From Verrucomicrobiaceae bacterium (lineage in GTDB: Bacteria > Verrucomicrobiota > Verrucomicrobiia > Verrucomicrobiales > Akkermansiaceae), in contig JAIXOR010000026.1 of the NCBI GenBank assembly GCA_027486655.1, positions 1-64,000 of the forward strand: 64,000 bases of DNA, given 5' to 3'. Shown piece by piece: positions 34,577-42,100 of the stretch. Within the stretch, counting starts at the first letter, position 1, and every line of letters begins with the position of its first letter. The translations under genes were made by a program, and so were the position numbers. The notes beneath the pieces are model-generated. The model did not search any database. It was not told the origin of the DNA and worked only from the letters and a program-made list of their open reading frames with translations.

Positions 34577-35626
34577 TCAACAACAACCCGCCTTCGAGCA
34601 GCTTGAGGCGGGCGCCGGGGCGAAGTCGCTCTCACCGCAGCAGGGGCTGGCGGGGAGGTCGGGATCGATGGCGGGAGCCTCCAGCGAGAGATTCGGCTCC
34701 AGGGTGGCGAGGCCGAGCTTGGCGAGCAATGCACGGTCCTTTTCCATGCCCGGATTGTCTGCGGTGAGGAGCTTTTCTCCGTAGAAGATCGAGTTGGCAC
34801 CGGCATAGAAGCAGAGCGCCTGGATCTCGTCCGAGAGACGGGTGCGGCCGGCCGAAAGACGGACCTTGGCACCGGGCACGGCGATGCGGGCACAGGCGAT
34901 CATGCGAACGAGGTCGAAGGGATCGACCTGCGGGTTTTCCGCGAGCGGGGTGCCCGGCATGGGCATGAGCGAGTTGATCGGCACGCTCTCGGGCTGCGGG
35001 TTGAAGCTGGAAATCACCTCGAGCAGGCGGAGGCGGTCGGCGATGGTCTCGCTGAGGCCGAGAATGCCACCGCAGCACACCGAGATCCCGGCGTCCTGGA
35101 CGTTGCGGATGGTGCGCAGACGGTCCTCATAGGTGTGGGTGGTGACGATGTTCGGATAGTGTTCCGGCGAGGTGTCGAGATTGTGGTTGTAGGCGGTGAC
35201 TCCGGCGTCGCGGAGTTGCTTGGCCTCCTCGGGGCCGAGCTCGCCGAGGGTCACGCAGACCTCCATGCCCAGCGTGGACACACCGCGGACGATGTCGAGG
35301 ACCTGCTCGAAACGCGGGGTGCCACCGCGCACACCTTTCCAAGCCGCTCCCATGCAGAAACGGGTGGAGCCTCCTTCCCGGGCGGCGCGGGCGTGTTGCA
35401 TGACTTCCTCGCGCTCCATCAGCACGTGGCTCTCCAGCTCGGTCTTGTAGCGGGCGGCCTGGGCGCAGTAGGAACAATCCTCGGAACAACCGCCGGTTTT
35501 GATCGAAAGCAGGGTGCAAAGCTGGATCTTGCCATCGGGCCAGTGCGTCTCGTGAACCTCGTGGGCGCGCTTGAGGAGGTCGAAGAATGGCAGCGAGTGG
35601 AGTTCCTGGAGTTCGGCGAAAGTCAT
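34577..35626 (-). CDS. bioB: Biotin synthase
   Basis: A 349-residue radical-SAM enzyme that inserts sulfur into dethiobiotin. The ATG at 35626 gives MTFAELQELHSLPFFDLL, the usual N-terminus. The radical-SAM cluster motif C47-x3-C51-x2-C54 (CSEDCSYCAQ) is followed by AAWKGVRGGTPRFEQVLDIV, YNHNLDTSPEHYPNIVTTHTYEDRL, CCGGILGLSE, INSLMPMPGTPL and RLSAGRTRLSDE with FYAGANSIFYGEKLLTADNPG. The C-terminus has an unusual cysteine-rich tail (CC...SSCSKAGCC) beyond the family end. No other bio genes or BirA-type operator are adjacent. It is divergent from the feo operon; the Fe-S demand links it only loosely to iron uptake. Confidence 0.95.
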   Translation of the reverse strand: MTFAELQELHSLPFFDLLKRAHEVHETHWPDGKIQLCTLLSIKTGGCSEDCSYCAQAARYKTELESHVLMEREEVMQHARAAREGGSTRFCMGAAWKGVRGGTPRFEQVLDIVRGVSTLGMEVCVTLGELGPEEAKQLRDAGVTAYNHNLDTSPEHYPNIVTTHTYEDRLRTIRNVQDAGISVCCGGILGLSETIADRLRLLEVISSFNPQPESVPINSLMPMPGTPLAENPQVDPFDLVRMIACARIAVPGAKVRLSAGRTRLSDEIQALCFYAGANSIFYGEKLLTADNPGMEKDRALLAKLGLATLEPNLSLEAPAIDPDLPASPCCGESDFAPAPASSCSKAGCC

Positions 35627-35786
35627 GGTGGCGTTGGCTTGGGAGTGACTAGCGCGGATGCAAGCCGCTTGAAAACCACATAGCAAGGATTGAGCAGCGA
35701 AAAGCGCATCCTGCCGATCCGCCACGGGCTCGGCGGGCGGATCGCGGAAACTTGGAACGGGATCCGCTTGTTCGCGAGAAATCCCC

Positions 35787-35815
35787 TTGCAAATTAGCCA
35801 AGGCTAATTTATTTA
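35787..35815 (+). promoter_or_regulatory. Iron-dependent-regulator (DtxR-type) operator over the feo promoter
   Basis: AAATTAGCC (35791-35799) and GGCTAATTT (35802-35810) are perfect nine-base inverted arms around two bases. The TTAGcc...ggCTAA core matches the style of DtxR/IdeR boxes (TTAGGnnnnnnCCTAA-like). A weak sigma70-like pair, TTGCAA (35787-35792) and TATTTA (35810-35815) with 17-base spacing, encloses it, so bound repressor would block RNA polymerase. The next gene starts 20 bases downstream and itself encodes a DtxR-like repressor, which predicts iron-dependent autoregulation. The palindrome is seen; the regulator assignment is inferred. Confidence 0.75.
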
Positions 35816-35829
35816 CCCAAAGCATATTC

Positions 35830-36780
35830 ATGAAACGTTTTCCGAAAAGCCAGGCCGAGAGCAGCCGCGAGCGGATCGAGGACGCGCTGAAGCATCTTCT
35901 GGACTGCGATGAATCCGGCCGCGGGGCGACCTTGGAGAGCCTGGCGGGAGCGCTGGGCAAGCCGCGGCAGGTGGCGGCGGAAGTGCTGGGCGAGCTGCGC
36001 GGGCGTGGCTTGGCGGGAGCTTTGGGAGACAGCCACCGGTTGACGGAGGATGGCAGGGTTTATGCGCTGCAGGTGGTGCGCAGTCACCGGCTGTATGAGA
36101 CCTGGCTGGCACGGGAAACCGGGACCCCGGCGGACAGCTGGCACCGGGAGGCGCACAAGGCGGAGCATTTGATGAATCCGGACGAGGTGGATGCGTTGGC
36201 GGACCTTCTCAACCATCCGCGCTTCGATCCCCACGGCGATCCGATTCCGACGCGCGAGGGTCATCTGCCGAAGCGATCGCTCGTTTCCCTGGCCTCGTGG
36301 CCGGATGAGGAGGCTGGGCACGTCGAGCACATCGAGGATGAGCCCGAGGCGCTTTTCCGCAGGATCCAAACGCTGGGGCTGGCGCCGGGCACCCGGCTGG
36401 ATGGCGCGTTGCATCTGGCCGATGGATCGGTGGAGTGCACGGTGGAAGGCCGCCGGCTTATCGTGCCATCCGCACTGGCCTCGTTGATTCATCTGGAGCG
36501 CCTGGACGAGCCGGATCACCGGCCGGAAGGCCTGCACCGTCTCTCCGATCTGCCCATCGGCGGGGATGCCGTCGTTTACTCGCTCTCCCCATCCTGCAAC
36601 GGTGCGGAAAGGCGCAGGCTTCTGGACCTGGGTGTGGTGCCTGGCACGCGGATCCATTGTGAGTTCGCCAGCCCGTTCGGATCGCCCCGCAGTTACCTCA
36701 TCCGCGGTGCCCTGATCGCCCTGCGAAACCAGCAGGCGGAACGCATCCTCGTCCACCCACCCGCATCCTCCCCGCCATGA
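35830..36780 (+). CDS. DtxR-family metalloregulator fused to FeoA domain(s)
   Basis: A 316-residue protein; the ATG at 35830 follows the operator directly. Residues 15-75 are a winged helix (ATLESLAGALGKPRQVAAEVLGELRGRGL). Residues 76-143 are the DtxR metal-binding and dimerisation domain: VVRSHRLYETWLAR, then WHREAHKAEHLMNPDEVDAL with His105, His109, Glu112 and His113, and PHGDPIP. His109 replaces the Cys102 ligand of DtxR. Two SH3-like FeoA-type domains follow (about 150-225 and 235-308); the second is canonical (LSDLPIGGDAVVYSL, RRRLLDLGVVPGTRI, LIRGALIALRNQQAERILV). DtxR itself has one such domain. The protein may therefore both repress the operon and act as its FeoA subunit. Its stop overlaps the next start (ATGA). 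Confidence 0.88.
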   Translation: MKRFPKSQAESSRERIEDALKHLLDCDESGRGATLESLAGALGKPRQVAAEVLGELRGRGLAGALGDSHRLTEDGRVYALQVVRSHRLYETWLARETGTPADSWHREAHKAEHLMNPDEVDALADLLNHPRFDPHGDPIPTREGHLPKRSLVSLASWPDEEAGHVEHIEDEPEALFRRIQTLGLAPGTRLDGALHLADGSVECTVEGRRLIVPSALASLIHLERLDEPDHRPEGLHRLSDLPIGGDAVVYSLSPSCNGAERRRLLDLGVVPGTRIHCEFASPFGSPRSYLIRGALIALRNQQAERILVHPPASSPP

Positions 36781-37592
36781 ACACGCCCGATCCCCATGCC
36801 CCCGGCGAGGCCTGCCTCACCTGCCCGTCCCGTTTCAGCCAGCTCCGCAAACTCGGCCTGCGGGTGGGGGAAAGCGACTTCGTGATCGCCCTGGCCGGCA
36901 ACCCGAACACCGGCAAGACCACGGTTTTCAATGCCCTCACCGGCCTGCGCATGCACACCGGGAACTGGCCTGGAAAGACCATTTCCCGCGCGGAGGGGGC
37001 CTTTTCCTACGACGACAAGCGCTACAAGATCGTCGACCTTCCCGGCACCTATTCCCTGCTCTCCGCATCGCCCGATGAGGAGGTCGCGCGCTCGTTCCTG
37101 CTTTTTGGCCGGCCCGATGCCACCGTCATGGTCGCGGACGCCACCTGCATGGAACGGAACCTCAACCTGATCCTCCAGGTGCTCCAGATCACCCGCCGCG
37201 CCGTGCTCTGCCTGAACCTGATGGACGAGGCCCGCGCCCATGGGATCGAGATCGACGTGCGAAATCTCGCCCGTGACCTCGGTGTGCCCGTGATTCCCTG
37301 CTCCGCCCGCTCCGGCGAGGGCATTCCCGAGTTGCTCAAGGAAATCGCGATCATCGCCACCCGCCCGGACACGCCGGAACCGAGGCGACTCCCGCTCGAG
37401 GTGCCCGGACTCCGCGGCGCGCTCGACCGCGTCGAGTCGGAGCTCCGGGAGGCCTTCCCGCTGCTGCCCCAGCCGCGATGGGTGGCACTGCGATTGTTGG
37501 AAGGCGACCGCGAGATCATGGATGCCGTCCGCTCCGGAGAAATCGGAGCGCTGGCGGAACCCGTTGCCATCCCCTCCACCCTGAGTGCCTGA
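36777..37592 (+). CDS. feoB: FeoB GTPase (G-domain) subunit, separate from the channel
   Basis: A 271-residue soluble protein equal to the N-terminal part of FeoB. All G motifs are visible: G1 GNPNTGKT, G2 TGNWPGKT, G3 VDLPGTYSLL, G4 NLMD, G5 CSARSGEG, followed by the helical GDI region (VPGLRGALDRVESELREAF, WVALRLLEGD). No membrane span is present. The N-terminus carries a C-x-x-C pair (EACLTCPS) not found in standard FeoB. It overlaps the DtxR-FeoA gene by four bases and is followed after nine bases by the membrane half. In most bacteria both halves are one ~770-residue protein. Confidence 0.93.
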   Translation: MNTPDPHAPGEACLTCPSRFSQLRKLGLRVGESDFVIALAGNPNTGKTTVFNALTGLRMHTGNWPGKTISRAEGAFSYDDKRYKIVDLPGTYSLLSASPDEEVARSFLLFGRPDATVMVADATCMERNLNLILQVLQITRRAVLCLNLMDEARAHGIEIDVRNLARDLGVPVIPCSARSGEGIPELLKEIAIIATRPDTPEPRRLPLEVPGLRGALDRVESELREAFPLLPQPRWVALRLLEGDREIMDAVRSGEIGALAEPVAIPSTLSA

Positions 37593-37601
37593 ACTCCCGC
37601 C

Positions 37602-39011
37602 ATGAAGCATCCGGAAGACGTGATCCGAAGCGCCGAGGAACTCCGCTGGCAGCTCCCGCAAAACCTGCACGACCGCATCGCCGAGTCGATCTACGGCGAG
37701 GCGGCCCGCATCGCTTCCCGCTCGATCCGCCGCAATGGATCGTCCCGCCGCCTGGTCTGGCAGCAGAAGCTCGACCGCATCCTGACCCACCCGTGGACCG
37801 CCTTTCCGATCATGGTGCTGGTGCTCGGAGTGATCCTCTGGCTGACGATCGTCGGTGCCAACGTGCCATCCGGCATGCTCGCCACCCTGCTCGTCGATCA
37901 GGGCCACGCGTTGCTCTCCGGATGGTTCGCGGCGGCGGGTGCTCCGGTTTGGCTCAAAGGCCTGCTCGTCGATGGCATGTATCTCGCCACCGCCTGGGTG
38001 ATCGCGGTGATGCTGCCGCCAATGGCGATTTTCTTCCCCTGCTTCACCCTGCTGGAAGACTTCGGATTCCTGCCCCGCGTGGCCTTCAATCTCGATCGTG
38101 TGTTTCAAAAAGCCGGAGCACACGGCAAACAGGCACTGACCATGGCCATGGGCCTCGGTTGCAACGCCGCAGGGGTGGTCGCCACCCGCATCATCGACTC
38201 GCCGCGCGAGCGACTCATCGCGATCCTCACCAACAATTTCTCGCTCTGCAACGGCCGCTGGCCCACCCAGATCCTCATGGCGGGCGTCTTCATCGGCACC
38301 CTGGCCCCCAAAGGCTGGGGCGGCAGCATCGCCGCACTCTCTGTGCTGGTGGTCGCGCTGTTAGGTTTCGGTTTCGCCCTGCTCACCTCCTGGCTGCTCG
38401 CGCGCACCCTCCTCCGCGGCGAGGCCACCTCGTTCAGCCTGGAGCTTCCGCCTTATCGTCCACCGAATTTCTGGAAAACCCTCTACACCTCGTTGATCGA
38501 CCGCACCCTGATCGTGCTGTGGCGCGCCGTGGTCTTTGCCCTGCCCGCGGGAGCGGCCATCTGGCTTTGCGCGAATGTCTCCATCGGCGGGCAAAGCGCT
38601 GCGGCCTGGTTCGTGCAGTTTGCCGATCCGCTCGCCTGGGTGATGGGCCTCACCGGCGTGATTCTGCTGGCCTACATCGTCGCCATTCCTGCCAACGAGA
38701 TCGTCGTTCCCACCATTCTCATGCTCACCGTGCTCGTCACCGGTGCCAGCGGCGGCGCGGGGGCCGGTGTGATGTTTGAGACCGATGACGAATCCGTGCG
38801 CGCCATCCTCACCGCAGGCGGATGGACCACTCTCACCGCCGTCTGCCTCATGCTCTTCAGCCTCTGCCACAATCCCTGCTCCACGACCATTTACACCATC
38901 TACAAGGAGACGCGCAGTTTCAAATGGACCACCGTCTCGGTCGTGATGCCCCTGGCCATCGGCTTTGTTCTCTGCTCGACGGTCGCTGCGGTCTGGCGCT
39001 GGCTGGCTTGA
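37602..39011 (+). CDS. feoB: FeoB membrane (Fe2+ transporter) subunit, separate from the GTPase
   Basis: A 469-residue polytopic protein equal to the C-terminal part of FeoB. About eight spans carry the gate motifs: FFPCFTLLEDFGFLPRVAFNLD, the cysteine in MGLGCNAAGVVATRI, the ELPPYRPP linker, and FSLCHNPCSTTIYTIYKE near the end. The first 55 residues (DRIAESIYGEAARIAS) match the linker that normally joins GTPase and channel, so the break falls in the linker. A separate ATG and short gap show a genuine gene split rather than a recent frameshift. It imports ferrous iron into the cytoplasm. Confidence 0.93.
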   Translation: MKHPEDVIRSAEELRWQLPQNLHDRIAESIYGEAARIASRSIRRNGSSRRLVWQQKLDRILTHPWTAFPIMVLVLGVILWLTIVGANVPSGMLATLLVDQGHALLSGWFAAAGAPVWLKGLLVDGMYLATAWVIAVMLPPMAIFFPCFTLLEDFGFLPRVAFNLDRVFQKAGAHGKQALTMAMGLGCNAAGVVATRIIDSPRERLIAILTNNFSLCNGRWPTQILMAGVFIGTLAPKGWGGSIAALSVLVVALLGFGFALLTSWLLARTLLRGEATSFSLELPPYRPPNFWKTLYTSLIDRTLIVLWRAVVFALPAGAAIWLCANVSIGGQSAAAWFVQFADPLAWVMGLTGVILLAYIVAIPANEIVVPTILMLTVLVTGASGGAGAGVMFETDDESVRAILTAGGWTTLTAVCLMLFSLCHNPCSTTIYTIYKETRSFKWTTVSVVMPLAIGFVLCSTVAAVWRWLA

Positions 39012-39100
39012 GGAAAACCTCGCGCGGGCAAGGCTGGAAACTTCGCAATCCTTCCAGGTTGATCCCGCCAGACCCCGGAGTTAGCGTCCCCGGCAGCCGC

Positions 39101-39679
39101 ATGGATCCACGGGAAACCACAGATGCCGATTTTTCCGGGCAGTTCACCACCGAGCGCCTGCTCCCGCTGGCTTATGACGAGCTGAGACGCCTCGCCGCCG
39201 CCCGCCTGCTCGGCGGAGTCAAGGGCATGACGCTGCAACCCACCGCCCTGGTGCACGAGGCCTGGATCCGCCTCTCTGCGAAAATCGACCGCAGTTGGGA
39301 AAGCCGCGAACATTTCCTCAATGCCGCCGCGCTCACCATGCGCCGCATCCTGATGGACCGCGCCCGCCAGAAAGCCAGCATCCGCCACGGCGGCGGCGAG
39401 ATCCCACTGCCTAGCACCGCCGACACGCCAGACCTCAGCGCGGACGAACGCCTTCTGCTCGTCGAGGAAAGCCTCAGCCGCTTCGAGGCGGAGAATCCGG
39501 AGGACAGCCGCATCGTGGTTCTCAAGTTCTTCGCCGGACTCACCAATCAGGAAGTCGCGGACTCGCTCGGCGTGAATGAGAAAACCGTGCGCCGGAAGTG
39601 GATGATGGCCAAGGCAAGGCTCTTCCAGATCCTCACCGAGATCGAATACCAGCGCGATCATCCCGCCGCCTCCGCATGA
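39101..39679 (+). CDS. ECF-type RNA polymerase sigma factor
   Basis: A 192-residue sigma-70-like factor of the Acidobacteria/Verrucomicrobia-type ECF family. Region 2 has LLPLAYDELRRLAAARLLGG and PTALVHEAWIRLS; HFLNAAALTMRRILMDRARQKASIRHGG leads to region 4 with LSRFEAENPEDSRIVVLKFFAGLTNQEVADSLGVNEKTVRRKWMMAKARLF. Its TGA overlaps the ATG of the kinase gene (ATGA), so the two are translationally coupled. No anti-sigma factor is present. In this group the kinase is believed to control sigma activity, so an externally triggered phosphorylation switch is likely. The downstream PATR gene is a candidate target. Confidence 0.9.
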   Translation: MDPRETTDADFSGQFTTERLLPLAYDELRRLAAARLLGGVKGMTLQPTALVHEAWIRLSAKIDRSWESREHFLNAAALTMRRILMDRARQKASIRHGGGEIPLPSTADTPDLSADERLLLVEESLSRFEAENPEDSRIVVLKFFAGLTNQEVADSLGVNEKTVRRKWMMAKARLFQILTEIEYQRDHPAASA

Positions 39680-41955
39680 ACCCCGAGGATTCCACGGAGA
39701 TCGATGAAGTGCTCTTCGATGCCGCACTCGGCATCGATACCCAGGATTCCCGGGAAGCGTTCTTCGACCTGATCCGAGATGGCGACCCAGCCCTTTCGGA
39801 ACGCCTGCGCGCTTTGGCCACCCTCCAGACGCGGGCGGACCGTTTTTTCCGCATGGCCCAGGGCGCGCTCACCACCGTGGCCACCGAGACCGGGCAGGAG
39901 CTCATCGATCAAGATCCCTCACCACTTCAGGCCAACGATGCCCCCCGCCCGGCCCACGAGGAACCCGGCGGCCGGATCGGTCGCTACCAACTGGAATCCC
40001 GCATCGGCGAAGGCGGCTGCGGCGTCGTCTACCTCGCGGAGCAACTCGAACCGGTCCGCCGCAAGGTCGCCCTCAAGGTCATCCGGCTCGGCATGGATAC
40101 CGAGCGCGTCATCACCCGTTTCGAAATGGAGCGGCAGTCTCTCGCGCTGATGGATCACCCGAACATCGCCCGCGTGCTCGATGGCGGCGCAACGGATTCC
40201 GGACGCCCGTATTTCGTCATGGAATGGGTGCGAGGCCCGCGGATCACCGATTTCTGTGATGCCCACCATCTCGGCATCCGCCAGCGCATCGACCTTTTCA
40301 TCGAGGTTTGCAAAGGCATCCAGCACGCCCACCAGAAAGGAGTGATTCACCGGGACATCAAACCCTCGAACATCCTCATCGACGAATCCGGCGATCACTG
40401 CCCGAAGATCATCGACTTCGGCATCGCAAAAGCCATCTCCGGCGCAAGTGTGGCCGATACCCAGTTCTCCGCCCAGGACCAGTTCCTCGGCACCCCCGCC
40501 TACATGAGCCCCGAACAGGCGGACCGGCGCGAACGCGACATCGACACCCGCAGCGATGTCTACAGCCTCGGCATGCTGCTCTATGAACTGCTGGCCGGCC
40601 GGCCGCCCTTTGATTCCGCGCAGCTCTCCAACGCGGGGATCCAGGAAACCCTGCGCATCCTTTCCGAGGAGGACCCACCCCTCCCCTCCGCCTTGGTCGC
40701 ATCGATGAACTCCGAGGAGCGGGCTGGAATCGCCTCCCGCCGTGGCGTCGATCCGGCCAGGCTAAGCTCCTCGCTCGCGGGAGACCTCGATTCGGTGGTG
40801 ATGAAGGCGATCGAGAAAAACCGCTCGGACCGCTACGAGACGGTCAATGGGCTCGTCATGGACTTGCAGCGCTACATCGGACACGAGCCGGTGATCGCCC
40901 GCCCCGCAAAGCGCGCCTATCTGTTCCGAAAGTTCGTCCAGCGAAACCGCATCGCCGTCGGCGCGACCACCGCCGTGCTTGTCTCCCTGCTGCTGGGTCT
41001 CGGCAGCGCGTTTTCCTACTACCTCAAGGAACGCCACGCCGTGGAGGAACAAGTGCGCCTCCGCACGCTTGCCGATCTCGCCCATGCCAACGAATTGAAA
41101 CGCCTCGCCGAGGCCCGTGTCTGGGAGGAGTTCGCCCACGTTTCCGTCCTCCTCAGCGAAGGCCGCACCCAGGAGGCCGATGAACAACTTCGCAAAACCC
41201 CGCTCGCATCGATCCAGCTCACCCCGCAATCCGCCTCGGTCCTGCGCTCGCTTGGAAACTGGAACTCACTCCGCGGACGCTGGCCCCAGGCCGCCGAGTG
41301 CTTCCAGATGCTCATCAAGGCAGACGACCTGAACCAAGGCGCGACCCTCAGCGACTCGCTCGATGTGGTCGCCATCGCCTGCGTCCTCATCGAGGGCGGA
41401 TCGATCGACGCATTCAGGAAGTTCCGCGACTGGTCGATCGACCGCTACGCGTTTTCCGGCTCGGCGAATGATGCCTCGCGCCTGCTGCACTCGATTCTCA
41501 TCGTGCCGATGGACCGGCCGACCCTGGAACGGCTCGCCCCGCTCAAGGCGGTCTTGGCTGAACCCGGATTCAACAAAAACCTGCCCCGCTCCAGCCGGGA
41601 TCGGGAACTCGCCATCTGGCGCGCGTTTGGCATCGCCCTGCTGGAATACCGCCTCGGAAACCACGAAGAGGCCCGGAAATGGACGGAGCTGGGCCTTTCC
41701 TTCGAAGACCGCAGGGATTACATCTCCGGGGCCCTCGATCCGATCCTGGCCATGGCCTGCCACCACCTCGGAGACAAAACCACCGCCCGCGCCGCCCTCG
41801 ACCGCTGCGCCGCACGCATCGACAAGGCCTTCGCCCCGGAACTCCCCGCCGCATACGAGCCGTTCGGGAAATTCCAGGGATTCTGGTGGGACTGGATCAT
41901 CGCCCGCATCCTGTTCCACGAGGCGGACGAGCTGATCCGCCCCGGCGCGCGCTGA
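39676..41955 (+). CDS. Transmembrane Ser/Thr protein kinase coupled to ECF sigma factor
   Basis: A 759-residue Hanks-type kinase. Residues 1-100 are a helical region. The kinase domain spans about 103-390: GEGGCGVVYLAEQ (ATP loop), VALKVIRL (Lys134), HRDIKPSNILID (catalytic loop, 225-236), DFGIAKAI (247-254), GTPAYMSPEQADRR and SDVYSLGMLLYELLAGRPPF. One membrane span (about 424-446, AVGATTAVLVSLLLGLGSAF) is followed by a roughly 310-residue region, presumably outside the membrane, with tetratricopeptide-like helices (LRSLGNWNSLRGRWPQAAECFQML). This layout with the upstream coupled sigma gene suggests a sensor relaying an outside signal to transcription. A hairpin terminator follows. Confidence 0.92.
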   Translation: MNPEDSTEIDEVLFDAALGIDTQDSREAFFDLIRDGDPALSERLRALATLQTRADRFFRMAQGALTTVATETGQELIDQDPSPLQANDAPRPAHEEPGGRIGRYQLESRIGEGGCGVVYLAEQLEPVRRKVALKVIRLGMDTERVITRFEMERQSLALMDHPNIARVLDGGATDSGRPYFVMEWVRGPRITDFCDAHHLGIRQRIDLFIEVCKGIQHAHQKGVIHRDIKPSNILIDESGDHCPKIIDFGIAKAISGASVADTQFSAQDQFLGTPAYMSPEQADRRERDIDTRSDVYSLGMLLYELLAGRPPFDSAQLSNAGIQETLRILSEEDPPLPSALVASMNSEERAGIASRRGVDPARLSSSLAGDLDSVVMKAIEKNRSDRYETVNGLVMDLQRYIGHEPVIARPAKRAYLFRKFVQRNRIAVGATTAVLVSLLLGLGSAFSYYLKERHAVEEQVRLRTLADLAHANELKRLAEARVWEEFAHVSVLLSEGRTQEADEQLRKTPLASIQLTPQSASVLRSLGNWNSLRGRWPQAAECFQMLIKADDLNQGATLSDSLDVVAIACVLIEGGSIDAFRKFRDWSIDRYAFSGSANDASRLLHSILIVPMDRPTLERLAPLKAVLAEPGFNKNLPRSSRDRELAIWRAFGIALLEYRLGNHEEARKWTELGLSFEDRRDYISGALDPILAMACHHLGDKTTARAALDRCAARIDKAFAPELPAAYEPFGKFQGFWWDWIIARILFHEADELIRPGAR

Positions 41956-41984
41956 GAGCGCCCGAAGCGCCCGCATGGGCAGGA

Positions 41985-42017
41985 CGAAAAAAATGTCCGG
42001 CGCAATGTCCGGATTTT
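41985..42017 (+). terminator. Probable terminator of the sigma/kinase operon
   Basis: An A-run, TCCGG (41994-41998) and CCGGA (42007-42011) as arms around an eight-base loop, then six T residues. It lies 30 bases past the kinase stop and before the PATR gene. Confidence 0.55.
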
Positions 42018-42100
42018 TTCCGGAATTTCGTCTGCATTGAGGAAGCCTGCGATTCAGGCCTCTCCGCCCCCTGCCTCCAAACCCAAGCTCCCATCGATCC

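Noticed and set aside
37593-37601. FeoB split explained as a simple frameshift
   Set aside because: The first half ends in its own stop after a complete GDI region, and the second has a separate ATG with the linker duplicated into its N-terminus, so a stable two-gene arrangement is more likely.
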